This document shows positions 9,730 to 18,317 of a DNA stretch of 64,000 nucleotides, one piece after another. The notes under the pieces are model-generated. The model was not told the DNA's origin, did not search any database, and saw only the letters and a list, made by a program, of their open reading frames with translations. The stretch's first letter is position 1; every line of letters starts with the position of its first letter. Source of the DNA: Borreliella afzelii (lineage in GTDB: Bacteria; Spirochaetota; Spirochaetia; Borreliales; Borreliaceae); NCBI RefSeq assembly GCF_014202295.1, contig NZ_JACHGM010000001.1, forward strand, positions 310,001 to 374,000, given 5' to 3'. The translations under genes were made by a program, and so were the position numbers.

Positions 9730-10104
9730 TTAAAAAATTTTTGAAATTGTTTTCATTAAAGCTTCAGGATTAAAAGGCTTAACAAGCCACCCAGTAGCAC
9801 CCGCTTTACGGCCCTCATCAACCTTAGATTGCTCAGATTCAGTGGTAAGAACAAGTATCGGAACAAAGCTGCCAAATTCTCTTATCTGTTTAATAACGCC
9901 AATGCCATCTAAATTGGGCATGTTAATATCTGTAATAACAAGATCAAAATCTTTATCTCCTTGCCCAACTGCTTCTTTAAATTTTAAAACCCCTTCTAAA
10001 CCATCCTTTGCTTCTGAGACTCCAAAACCGTTTTGTTCTAAAATATAAGCAACACTTTGCCTTATTGCCCTATTATCATCAATAACCAAAATTCTTTTTT
10101 TCAT
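9730..10104 (-). CDS. cheY2: CheY-type response regulator
   Basis: This is a 124-aa single receiver domain. It has the acidic pair (VIDDNRAIR, D9 and D10), the phosphorylated aspartate in LVITDINMP, the Thr in LVLTTESE and the Lys in WLVKPFN, so all phosphorylation residues are present. It is the last gene of the chemotaxis operon starting at cheW (16152), 40 bases after the receptor-like gene, with GGAGAAAA before its ATG. From memory, B. burgdorferi has three CheY proteins, and this one (CheY2, BB0570) has been linked to infection rather than to swimming control. Confidence 0.95.
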   Translation of the reverse strand: MKKRILVIDDNRAIRQSVAYILEQNGFGVSEAKDGLEGVLKFKEAVGQGDKDFDLVITDINMPNLDGIGVIKQIREFGSFVPILVLTTESEQSKVDEGRKAGATGWLVKPFNPEALMKTISKIF

Positions 10105-10144
10105 CTAATTTTCTCCTAAAACCCCCCCAAAAAGTATATAAAAA

Positions 10145-11917
10145 TTAAAACAAAATTACACTACCCTCATCAAAGGAATGAACATCCTTAGCTTCTTCTA
10201 TTAAAGATAATAAGTGCTTTTTATGAACAAATAAAGTAAATCGATTAGCAATCCTATTGACAAATTCTTTATCTTCAATTTCAACAGATTGAATTCCAAC
10301 TTTAGATAATTCTAAATTAAGATTAAAATTTATTTTGCTTTCCATATTGCTTAAAAAATTATCTATATCCAAAAGAGAATTTTTTAAATTTCTAACATTG
10401 TAAACTTCTAATTTCATTTCTTCAAATATTTCCATAAACTCAATTGAAAAAACTTCATAAGACAAAATATTATCAATAGCTACGTTCTTAATATCGAGAA
10501 TATCATTTTTAATTTCCATAAATAATTTTTTAAATTTATTAAAATAATTTTTTTCAAGATAAAATCTATTGTCATAATCCTTAACAACTTTTTCAAGAAA
10601 AAAGATTATTTGATCTAAAAATTCTATTCCCTTGGTAATATTAGAATCAATTTCTTTGATAATTTTCGACATTTCTGAAATATTACCCTCCATAGCTTTA
10701 AGTTCCGATCTTTTTACAACTTCTATCTTTGACGCTATATTAATATTTTGAAACCTGGTAGAAATAGCTGAAATATTTGAAAACATTAGCTCTAATGATT
10801 TTATAAGCTTAACCTGTTCATAATATAAATTCAAAAAATTGGAATTATTCTTTTCAACATCATCAATTCTTCTAAGCAGGTCAGACAAAATGTTAGAAAA
10901 TTGTTCTATTATTTTAGGAATATCTATGTATAAAGAATTATCAGACCTTAAATCATTAATAGTTTGAATAGAACTAAGAGAAGTATCAATAAATTTCTCA
11001 AAAACAGTATAATTTTTTTCAAGCTTTTCAAGAACATCTTTTACTATAACTTTTGACGTATCAGTAAAAATTGATAAAATTTTTAATTTTTGAATCTCGC
11101 TTATATCCTTAAATTTAAAAACATCAATATTAGAATACATAATGTTTAAATGTTGCAAAGATTGAGTTAGCCTATCTTGAAACTGAAGATAAGAAATAGA
11201 ATTTACAAGTTTAAACTTAAATTCTAATAAAACTTTTAAAATATCATCATAAAGAGCAATAACACTTCCTATTCCATCTGAAAAATCATCTATTTTTTTC
11301 ATTAAATTATCTCTAAATTCTTCAAGAATTTTATTTTCAGCCGTATTGCTTTCATACACTTGATTTTTAGCCCTATCTAGACCAATTTTAACTTCACGCC
11401 CCTTGCTGGTAAGTTGATCTGCCTGTTTAATCATAGATTGAGTTAAAACCTTAATTTCACTAGTAATATAAGAAAAAGCTCCCCCAGCCTTACCAGCTCT
11501 CATAGCAACTGTTAACGTATTAATAGACATTATTTCCATATCAAGAGAGCTTTTTTTCATTTTTTCAATCACATTTTCAAGTATTTCTATATCTTTAACC
11601 TTACTCCGTATTATACTAAATTGAGATTCAAGAGAAGTTGTCGAAGAATTAAAGTAAGCAACAAAATCATCTAATGCTCCTATAATCTTAGCTATGAAAT
11701 TATTCAAAGAAGAATCATTCTCAAGATCAAGATTAGAAATCAAGTCAATACTAAAAGCTAAATCTTTAGAATCTTTAGAAATTTTTTCTATTAATTTAGG
11801 AATTGATTTACTTAAATTCGAATAAATATGCCTTGCACTCTCATCAAAAGCTTCAAGTTTATAAAATAAGGTTGCCAAATAATCATTGGCAAAAAAATCA
11901 TTATTGTCGTTATCCAT
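10145..11917 (-). CDS. Receptor-like coiled-coil protein of the chemotaxis operon
   Basis: This 590-aa soluble protein is predicted to be almost entirely helical, with no signal peptide or membrane segment. Residues about 127-162 (MEIMSINTLTVAMRAGKAGG followed by AFSYITSEIKVLTQ) resemble the hairpin tip of chemoreceptors. A second, weaker copy of the pattern occurs near 375-425 (NINIASKIEVVKRSELKAM). It lies between cheB (three bases upstream) and cheY. I infer a scaffold or internal sensor that plugs into the CheA/CheW array. It lacks the full conserved tip, so direct CheA binding is not certain. The start ATG has AAGGAG 10 bases upstream. Confidence 0.75.
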   Translation of the reverse strand: MDNDNNDFFANDYLATLFYKLEAFDESARHIYSNLSKSIPKLIEKISKDSKDLAFSIDLISNLDLENDSSLNNFIAKIIGALDDFVAYFNSSTTSLESQFSIIRSKVKDIEILENVIEKMKKSSLDMEIMSINTLTVAMRAGKAGGAFSYITSEIKVLTQSMIKQADQLTSKGREVKIGLDRAKNQVYESNTAENKILEEFRDNLMKKIDDFSDGIGSVIALYDDILKVLLEFKFKLVNSISYLQFQDRLTQSLQHLNIMYSNIDVFKFKDISEIQKLKILSIFTDTSKVIVKDVLEKLEKNYTVFEKFIDTSLSSIQTINDLRSDNSLYIDIPKIIEQFSNILSDLLRRIDDVEKNNSNFLNLYYEQVKLIKSLELMFSNISAISTRFQNINIASKIEVVKRSELKAMEGNISEMSKIIKEIDSNITKGIEFLDQIIFFLEKVVKDYDNRFYLEKNYFNKFKKLFMEIKNDILDIKNVAIDNILSYEVFSIEFMEIFEEMKLEVYNVRNLKNSLLDIDNFLSNMESKINFNLNLELSKVGIQSVEIEDKEFVNRIANRFTLFVHKKHLLSLIEEAKDVHSFDEGSVILF

Positions 11918-11919
11918 TA

Positions 11920-13077
11920 CTAAGATCTCCTTAGAACATGATCAGCTATTTTGCTTAAAGGAAGGATTTTGTCTACAGCTCCTATTTTTATAGCTTCCAT
12001 TGGCATACCAAAAACAACAGATGTTTCTTGATCTTGGGCAATAGTATAAGCGCCATTTTTTTTCATTTCAAGCATACAAATAGCACCATCATCTCCCATA
12101 CCTGTAAGGATAACACCAATAGCATTAGCGCCTGCATACATTGCAGCAGACCTAAAAAGTACATTTACAGAAGGCTTATGTCTACTAACAAGAGGTCCAT
12201 CTAATAAGTTGACAAAATAATTTCCACTACCATATTTTACAATCAAATGATAACTTCCATTAGCAATTATTACAAGACCTGGACGAAGAATGTCTCCATC
12301 TTCGGCTTCTTTAATATCAATATTAAACTCATTATTTAAGTTTTTTGCAAAAGATTTTGTAAATCCTCCCGGCATATGTTGAACAATAATAATTGGAGGC
12401 GAATCCTTTTTAAAAGAGCTTAAAAAAATCCTTAACGCTTCTGTGCCACCTGTTGAAGAGCCCACAACAATAATTTTGCCTGTTCTCTGCTTATTGAGAA
12501 GACCTTGATATTTAATAACAACATCTGGATCATTTTTGGGAGCAAAATTAATAACATCAGAAACTCTATAGCTTTTCCTTATACTTGAATCATCTAAACT
12601 ATCTTTTTTCAATTCTACCTTAGAATGACTAGAAAAATCGGGTGAAGGAATTCTTTTAACCTCATATGAAGATATTAATTTATTTTTGCCTAGATTTTTC
12701 AACTCAAGCTTTATTAAAGATAAATACTTACTGCGAAATAAATCAACTGTAAGCTTGAAATTAAGCTTATTTATTATTAATTTAACCTTTTCTTTACTTT
12801 GCTCAAGACATCCAAAATTTGGAAACATTTCATTTTGTGCAATAAATACAATTGGAAGGGATATATTATTAAGAACATTGTTTAAAGAATTCCCAAAATT
12901 AGATCTTGCAGTATTCTCATCAATAATAACTAAGTCTGGAAACTTTTGTAAAAATACATTAATAAGATTCAAAGAATTAAAGCCAGCATTTAATATTTCA
13001 ACATCATTATCTTTAGAAAAAGCCCTAACAAAAACCTGCTTTATAAGTCCTTGAATATCAATTACTAATATCTTCAT
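11920..13077 (-). CDS. cheB2: CheB methylesterase with degenerate receiver domain
   Basis: CheB removes methyl groups from chemoreceptors. The C-terminal catalytic domain of this 385-aa protein is intact: GSSTGG (S208), QHMPGG (H234) and TGMGDDGA (D330) give the serine-histidine-aspartate triad. The N-terminal receiver half is altered. The DD pair is IDIQ (one acidic residue kept), the region after D53 reads ENTARSN instead of xEMPxMDG, and the conserved Thr/Ser and Lys-Pro are absent. Phosphorylation control may therefore be lost or changed. The linker, about 110-195, is long. No Shine-Dalgarno sequence precedes ATG 13077, and TAAAAT sits six bases upstream. Confidence 0.93.
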   Translation of the reverse strand: MKILVIDIQGLIKQVFVRAFSKDNDVEILNAGFNSLNLINVFLQKFPDLVIIDENTARSNFGNSLNNVLNNISLPIVFIAQNEMFPNFGCLEQSKEKVKLIINKLNFKLTVDLFRSKYLSLIKLELKNLGKNKLISSYEVKRIPSPDFSSHSKVELKKDSLDDSSIRKSYRVSDVINFAPKNDPDVVIKYQGLLNKQRTGKIIVVGSSTGGTEALRIFLSSFKKDSPPIIIVQHMPGGFTKSFAKNLNNEFNIDIKEAEDGDILRPGLVIIANGSYHLIVKYGSGNYFVNLLDGPLVSRHKPSVNVLFRSAAMYAGANAIGVILTGMGDDGAICMLEMKKNGAYTIAQDQETSVVFGMPMEAIKIGAVDKILPLSKIADHVLRRS

Positions 13078-13110
13078 TATTATATTTTAATATTTTTACC
13101 TTTAAAACCA

Positions 13111-13135
13111 AAAAAATCTGTATTTTAGATTTTTT
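13111..13135 (-). terminator. AT-rich hairpin directly after cheA
   Basis: AAAAAATCT (13111-13119) and AGATTTTTT (13127-13135) form a nine-pair stem with a seven-base loop. Read on the minus strand it ends in a U run and begins at the cheA stop codon. It could be a partial terminator inside the operon or simply a 3'-end stabiliser. It is weak because it has only one G-C pair. Confidence 0.35.
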
Positions 13136-15276
13136 CATCTTATAAGCTTAGTTATTGCATCTATATCAACAACTAAAGCCAAACTTCCATCACCAAGTAT
13201 AGTGGCTCCTGAAACACCTTCCACTCGAGAATAAATTTTACCCAAAGCTTTTATAACAGTTTGATGTTGCCCCAAAACTTCGTCAACCACAATGCCCATT
13301 TTTCCACTATTTGTGTTCACAACAACAACTTGCTCACTAAAACTCTTCTCGCTAGAAACCTGAAAAAACTCTCTAAGCCGAATAAAACTAATCATGCTGC
13401 CCCTATAATTCATTACATTGCTTTTAGTCTCAACCCCATCTATTTGAGAAATTAACTTATTAGATTCTAAACAAGACTCAACATTAGAAAGAGGAACAAT
13501 AAAGTGTTCATCTTTTACCCTGACAAGCCAACCTTCAATAATAGCCAAGGTTAATGGAAAAATTAATTTAGTTCTAGTATATTTACCAAGCTCACTTTCA
13601 AGCACAACATTTCCCCTTAAGGATTCAACCTGTTTCTTAACAACATCCATACCAACTCCACGACCTGATATATCAGTAACCGAACTTGCAGTTGAAAATC
13701 CAGGCTCAAAAATCAAATTATAAACATCAATATTTGATAAAGTTTTGGCAGCTGAGTCAGAAATTATATTGCGCTCTATGGCCTTTTCAAGTATTTTGCC
13801 CCTATCAAGACCTCTTCCATCGTCCTCAATAGTAACAATAACAGAATCTCCAGATTGACATGCTGAAAGCTTAATAATTCCTTTAGGATCCTTCCCCAAC
13901 CTTTCTCTCTCTTCAGACGATTCAATTCCATGATCTATTGAATTGCGAATTAAATGAACCAAAGGCTCATTAAGTTTTTCAATAATACTTTTATCAAGAA
14001 CAGTATCGCCTCCATAAGCATGGTAAAGAATTGACTTGCCAAGGTTAGTAGATAAATCTTTTACTATCCTTTGAAATTTTACAAATAGAATCTCAATAGG
14101 AACTGTTCTAAGTCCTGTTGTATAATCTCTAAGCTCATTAATCAATAAAGAAAATTCTGCTGATATTGAATTTAAAACATTACTATTCCTATTTTCAGCC
14201 TCTTTTGAAAGTTTTGATTGTATTGTAACAAGTTCTCCAACAAGATTTACCAAATGATCAAGCTTTTTAGAATCTACCTTAATGCTAGCAATATTAACTT
14301 TACTTCTAACAGTATCATCTTGAACATTAGATTTATTTTTATCTCCATTAAAAAAAGATTTCTCAACAAATTCAGATTTTTTAAATGAAGAATTAGCAAG
14401 ATCTTTAGCACTTCTGTCTAAACCTAATAAATTAAAATTTTTAAGCTCTACATTATTGCCTTTATCCGCATCAAAACATTTATCCAATTCTTGAATATCA
14501 ATTTTTGATTGAGAATCTAAAAATATAAAAATATCTTCAATACTCTCTCTGCTCTCTTCTGTATCTAACCTTATCTCCCAATCAACATAAACATTATCAG
14601 GAGAAATAAGCTCTAAATCGGGAATATTATCTACTTTGGCTCTAACATGACCACTACCCAAATTAATCAACTTGCTCAATAAATTTATAGGCTTGTGCCC
14701 ATGAAACAAAATACCCTTAGCAGGAGAAAAAAGAATTTTATAGCTCTTAAATTCAGATCGCAAAGCCTCATCATCAAATTTATTATCTGAATCTACTCTA
14801 ACAAACTCTTTTAAAGCAGAACTGTTATCAGATTTTGAAAAATCATTTTCTAAGGCTTCTTGGAAATCACCTTTAACATTAGAAAGCTCAAAAACCTTTT
14901 TAATTTCATTTATCAAAAACTGCTTACGCTTGTTAAAATCAATCTCAGAAATTGCTTCATCTCCTTCAATAAGCTCCCTAATAAAATCAACTGACATTAA
15001 CGTAGCATCAATAGCAGCTTGATTAAAAGTAGCCCTACCATCTTTTGCAACATCAAGAACTGTTTCTATTTCGTGGACAAGCGATGCTGTAAAATTAAAA
15101 CCAAACATACCAGAACTTCCCTTTATGGTATGTAGATTTCTAAAAATAGAATTAATAATGTCTTGGTCTGAACTTACCTCAAGATTAAGAAGTGCTTGTT
15201 CAATATCTGAAACATTTTCTATTGATTCTTCCTTAAAGGAATTCTTAAATTTATCAATCACATCACTACTATCCAT
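13135..15276 (-). CDS. cheA1: Chemotaxis histidine kinase CheA
   Basis: CheA phosphorylates CheY and CheB in response to receptors. The 713-aa protein has the P1 phosphotransfer domain (H49 in LHTIKGSSGMFGF), a linker and P2-like region to about 330, the P3 dimerisation helices (about 335-400), the ATP domain with the N box (HLIRNSIDHG), DDGRGLD and SGRGVGMD, and a C-terminal CheW-like P5 domain. All catalytic motifs are present. It follows the STAS gene by 15 bases and has AAGGA before ATG. By gene order it is CheA1 of the two B. burgdorferi CheA proteins. Confidence 0.96.
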   Translation of the reverse strand: MDSSDVIDKFKNSFKEESIENVSDIEQALLNLEVSSDQDIINSIFRNLHTIKGSSGMFGFNFTASLVHEIETVLDVAKDGRATFNQAAIDATLMSVDFIRELIEGDEAISEIDFNKRKQFLINEIKKVFELSNVKGDFQEALENDFSKSDNSSALKEFVRVDSDNKFDDEALRSEFKSYKILFSPAKGILFHGHKPINLLSKLINLGSGHVRAKVDNIPDLELISPDNVYVDWEIRLDTEESRESIEDIFIFLDSQSKIDIQELDKCFDADKGNNVELKNFNLLGLDRSAKDLANSSFKKSEFVEKSFFNGDKNKSNVQDDTVRSKVNIASIKVDSKKLDHLVNLVGELVTIQSKLSKEAENRNSNVLNSISAEFSLLINELRDYTTGLRTVPIEILFVKFQRIVKDLSTNLGKSILYHAYGGDTVLDKSIIEKLNEPLVHLIRNSIDHGIESSEERERLGKDPKGIIKLSACQSGDSVIVTIEDDGRGLDRGKILEKAIERNIISDSAAKTLSNIDVYNLIFEPGFSTASSVTDISGRGVGMDVVKKQVESLRGNVVLESELGKYTRTKLIFPLTLAIIEGWLVRVKDEHFIVPLSNVESCLESNKLISQIDGVETKSNVMNYRGSMISFIRLREFFQVSSEKSFSEQVVVVNTNSGKMGIVVDEVLGQHQTVIKALGKIYSRVEGVSGATILGDGSLALVVDIDAITKLIR

Positions 15277-15291
15277 AAGCTTTCCTTAAAT

Positions 15292-15603
15292 CTAAAATCC
15301 AACTAAATTAAGTCCCAAATCAAAGCTATCAACATCTTCAATATCTGTCAAAAACCCGCCATATATCAACGAGCTTAAAACCTCATCGGATGGATACTCA
15401 ATTTTTACAAATAAATTTCTATTCTTAGCATATTTATTAGATGCATATAAAATTTGTATAAAAGTAATATCTATTTTCTCAACATTTGAAAGATCAATGG
15501 TAAGAGTATCCCCTTCTTTCATTTTTTTAAAAATATTCAACAAATCTTCTTTTACCTTAAAAATACTATTTATTACAAGCTCTCCCTCAGGCCTATAAAT
15601 CAT
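15292..15603 (-). CDS. STAS-domain protein
   Basis: This 103-aa protein has the fold of anti-sigma-factor antagonists (SpoIIAA type): a strand, TIDLSNVEKIDITFIQILYA, then a helix. In that family the phosphorylated serine follows the aspartate as DSS. Here the segment is D45-I46-T47, so Thr47 is the only candidate phosphosite. The gene lies between cheW (12 bases) and cheA (15 bases), so it probably acts in the chemotaxis complex rather than on a sigma factor. No partner kinase or phosphatase is nearby. The start ATG follows AGGAG. Confidence 0.85.
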   Translation of the reverse strand: MIYRPEGELVINSIFKVKEDLLNIFKKMKEGDTLTIDLSNVEKIDITFIQILYASNKYAKNRNLFVKIEYPSDEVLSSLIYGGFLTDIEDVDSFDLGLNLVGF

Positions 15604-15615
15604 GACTAAAAACTC

Positions 15616-16152
15616 CTATTGCTGCTGATATTCGGGATCGTATATTGTTGTATTTCTAAATCTGGAAAGTTCTCTAACATCAAATAGATTTTCTACATCT
15701 AAAATAATAATAAATTTATTATTGCTCTTACCAATTCCTGAAATAAATTTTGAATTAAACCCTGATCCAATCTTAGGAGCATCATCAATGCTAAATGGAT
15801 CTAATTCAAGAACTTCGTTAACATAATCTACCAAAATTCCAAGATTAAATTCATCTCCCTCGTAAACTAAAGTCAATATAATAATATTTGAAACATTAAC
15901 TCCCTTATTTCTCTTTTTATCATCCTCATCAACAACACGATCGCTCATTCCAAATTGTTTTCTAATATCAATTATTGGAACGATTTTACCCCTATTGTTT
16001 ATTATTCCTGCCATGTAACTAGGGGTCCTTGGAATTTTTGATATCTTAGTATATTCCAAAACCTCAACAACATATTTAATCTCAATAGCATAAAGTTCGT
16101 CTAAACTAAACAAAAGGTACTGACTTAAAGAGTCTTGTATATCTGAATCCAT
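15616..16152 (-). CDS. cheW2: CheW adaptor protein
   Basis: CheW links receptors to CheA. The 178-aa protein shows the family core: YLLFSLDELYAIEIKYVVEV, IPRTPSYMAGIINNRGKIVP, IIDIRKQFG and a closing KFIIILDVENLF. It carries a short acidic stretch (VDEDDKKRNKG) not typical of CheW. I start it at ATG 16152 (MDSDIQDS). The frame extends to GTG 16164, but that codon overlaps the AAAGGGG Shine-Dalgarno. It is the first gene of the chemotaxis operon. Confidence 0.93.
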   Translation of the reverse strand: MDSDIQDSLSQYLLFSLDELYAIEIKYVVEVLEYTKISKIPRTPSYMAGIINNRGKIVPIIDIRKQFGMSDRVVDEDDKKRNKGVNVSNIIILTLVYEGDEFNLGILVDYVNEVLELDPFSIDDAPKIGSGFNSKFISGIGKSNNKFIIILDVENLFDVRELSRFRNTTIYDPEYQQQ

Positions 16153-16364
16153 ACCTATAAACACCCCTTTAAATGTAATTTAAATCGCAAATAGAATACT
16201 AATATCAAGATTAATATTATCTCATATATTAATAAATACAAATTAGAAACTAATAAAATTTAATTTCTAATAAGTAAGAAAAGACATAATTTTAAAAGAA
16301 TTCTATTTTATAATTTAAATATAAAGTTGTAGTTTAATTTAAATTTAGAATAAAAAAGTTAATC

Positions 16365-16952
16365 ATGCAAAGCAAAAACAAACTAATCAGTTTATTAATA
16401 ATGATTACATTCTTTTTCAATAATGTTGAAAATATTTTCACAAACGAAAAATCTAAAAACAGTGCAATTAATCCAAAAATAGACAGCTTAAAACCAAAAA
16501 CTAAAATAAAATTCGGCTTTATTCTACCTTATCCTACCGCAATGGAATTCAGCATTAATAACTTTGATATTGGAATAGGCGTAACAATACTAAGTGTCTC
16601 GGAATTTTTTCCAAAATCGCCTGTAGTATTGCTATTTAAAACATATTTTGACTATATATTCTTAAACTTAAGAATTAAAAATTCAAACTTTATCTTTTTC
16701 TTAGGAACTGGCCTATTTTGTGAAATAGGCAAAATTACAAACTCAAATTTAACAAATGATTTTTCTGGGATTACCTATAAAATAGGAGTGGGTTTGCCCT
16801 TAGGAATAAGATATGAGGCTTATTACGACATTATTGAAATTATAATAAAAACAACACCATCAATTTTTATTGGCCAATTACCTAACGGAAATTTAATATT
16901 TCCAATAAAAGGCAACTTCTCTATCGGAATAAAAGGCTCTCTTAAGATATAG
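16365..16952 (+). CDS. Exported small protein, probable beta-barrel (paralogue 1)
   Basis: This 195-aa protein has a hydrophobic N-terminal signal segment (about residues 8-25). The mature part consists of alternating aromatic and glycine strands (IKFGFILPYPTAMEF, NFDIGIGVTIL, GVGLPLGIRYEAYY, SIGIKG), as in small spirochaete outer-membrane barrels. The KFG.ILP.P.A...N..NFD motif is shared with the protein encoded just downstream at 17035-17553, so they are paralogues. There is no good Shine-Dalgarno sequence before ATG 16365. Function unknown. It lacks the GxSxG motif seen in the third member. Confidence 0.75.
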   Translation: MQSKNKLISLLIMITFFFNNVENIFTNEKSKNSAINPKIDSLKPKTKIKFGFILPYPTAMEFSINNFDIGIGVTILSVSEFFPKSPVVLLFKTYFDYIFLNLRIKNSNFIFFLGTGLFCEIGKITNSNLTNDFSGITYKIGVGLPLGIRYEAYYDIIEIIIKTTPSIFIGQLPNGNLIFPIKGNFSIGIKGSLKI

Positions 16953-17034
16953 TCTTCACTTTTTAGATAAAAAAAAATATTGAACTAAAATTTTTTAAAA
17001 AGCTAGTATGTTACACTTAGGAGATAACAAAACA

Positions 17035-17553
17035 ATGAGAAATATAATAATTATTACGTTAATTATTATTTTATTAGCCCCAATCTCAGGATTTGCTAAT
17101 TCAACAAAAACTGCAAGAGGGAAATTTGGAGTGGGAATTATACTCCCATTACCAATTGCTTTCCAAATGAATATGGGAAACTTTGATCTTGACATTGGTC
17201 TTTACAGCGGAGTAAATAATTTGTTTTTAGACTGGAAAACGCTATTTATAGCATTGGACTATATTTTCTACATATATACATTCCCGGGAGCTGCTAATTT
17301 TCTGGATTTTTCAGTTGGAGCTGGAGGATATGGAACAATATGGTTTTCAAGATTTGGCGGCAGTCAATCGGGCTCTGGACCAATGAGCATTGGAGCAAGA
17401 TTACCTTTGGCTTTAAATCTTGCAGTATCTAGAAAAAAATTTGACATATTTTTACGAATAGCACCAGGACTTGGAATGAATATTTGGAGCAATGGCATTG
17501 GATTTAGATGGGAAGTGTTTGCAGGATTAGGAGTAAGATTCTGGTTTACTTAA
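17035..17553 (+). CDS. Exported small protein, probable beta-barrel (paralogue 2)
   Basis: This protein is about 172 aa. ATG 17035 is the likely start because AGGAG lies 11 bases upstream; the earlier ATG 17008 would put that site inside the gene. A clear signal peptide ends near GFA/N. The mature sequence FGVGIILPLPIAFQMNMGNF, the LDIGLYSGV strand, a glycine-rich middle (VGAGGYG, FGGSQSG) and a final strand with terminal aromatic residues (VRFWFT) fit a small barrel inserted by the BAM machinery. It is closely related to the gene before it and more distantly to the gene after it. Function unknown. Confidence 0.8.
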   Translation: MRNIIIITLIIILLAPISGFANSTKTARGKFGVGIILPLPIAFQMNMGNFDLDIGLYSGVNNLFLDWKTLFIALDYIFYIYTFPGAANFLDFSVGAGGYGTIWFSRFGGSQSGSGPMSIGARLPLALNLAVSRKKFDIFLRIAPGLGMNIWSNGIGFRWEVFAGLGVRFWFT

Positions 17554-17581
17554 TATAAAATTCTTTTTTTTTAAAAAAAAT

Positions 17582-17620
17582 TAACAATTGTTCTTTTTTT
17601 AAAAAAAAGAACAATTGTTA
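17582..17620. repeat. Perfect 39-base palindrome
   Basis: TAACAATTGTTC followed by seven Ts (17582-17600) is repeated exactly as its reverse complement (17602-17620) around one central A. Within each arm AACAATTGTT is itself a palindrome. It lies between two plus-strand genes. It may act as a terminator in either direction, since the transcript would form a long stem, but the stem is nearly all A-U and has a T/A centre, which is unusual for an intrinsic terminator. Confidence 0.85.
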
Positions 17621-17741
17621 AAAAATAAAACCAATCCAAAAAACTTTAACTCAAAATATAAACGGTCAAGAGCTTGTTTTTATTGTTTTAAAATTCTGAA
17701 ATAAAATATTATAATAACAAGATAATATTTGGGAGACAATA

Positions 17742-18287
17742 GTGAAAAAAATCTTCATATTATTCATCATGATTATGATTGCAAATATATCTACAAATAG
17801 TTTTGCAAAAGATTCATATTTAAATAGAGGTATTGGCTTTGGGGGAGGTATTGGAAATCCAATTATTAACTTAATAATGTCATTTCCTTTTATTGACTTT
17901 GAAATAGGCTATGGCGGTAGTAATGGAATAAATTTATCAGGCTTTAAACTTGAATCAAAATTTTATGATTTCAATTTATTAGCAATAGCAGCACTTGATT
18001 TCATTTTTACAATATATTTGATAAAAAATTTAAATTTAGGAGTTGGAATAGGAGGAAATTTAAGCCTATCGTCTCACACGTCTAAATTAATAAATATAGA
18101 ATTGGGATTTGGAATAAGAATTCCATTGGTTCTTTTTTATGACATTACAGAAAATTTAGAAATGGGTATAAAAATAGCGCCTTCAATAGAATTAATCTCA
18201 AACATAAGATCCCTTGCACATCACAGAACCTATTCAGGAATAAAACTAAACTTTGCTGGGGGAATATTCGCTAAGTACTACATCTAA
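17742..18287 (+). CDS. Exported small protein with GxSxG motif (paralogue 3)
   Basis: This 181-aa protein starts at GTG seven bases after GGGAG and has a signal peptide ending near SFA (residue 22). The mature chain is glycine-rich strands (IGFGGGIGNP, FEIGYGGSNGINLSG, LGVGIGGNLSLSS, LGFGIRIPLV). Residues 58-62 read GGSNG, a GxSxG serine-hydrolase motif missing from the two paralogues upstream. Its place next to gnd matches BB0562 of B. burgdorferi, for which I recall a report of lipase activity and a need for it when fatty acids are scarce. That assignment is from memory and the motif alone is weak evidence. Confidence 0.8.
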   Translation: MKKIFILFIMIMIANISTNSFAKDSYLNRGIGFGGGIGNPIINLIMSFPFIDFEIGYGGSNGINLSGFKLESKFYDFNLLAIAALDFIFTIYLIKNLNLGVGIGGNLSLSSHTSKLINIELGFGIRIPLVLFYDITENLEMGIKIAPSIELISNIRSLAHHRTYSGIKLNFAGGIFAKYYI

Positions 18288-18317
18288 ATTAGCATAATGA
18301 TTCATTAAATTTATTGC

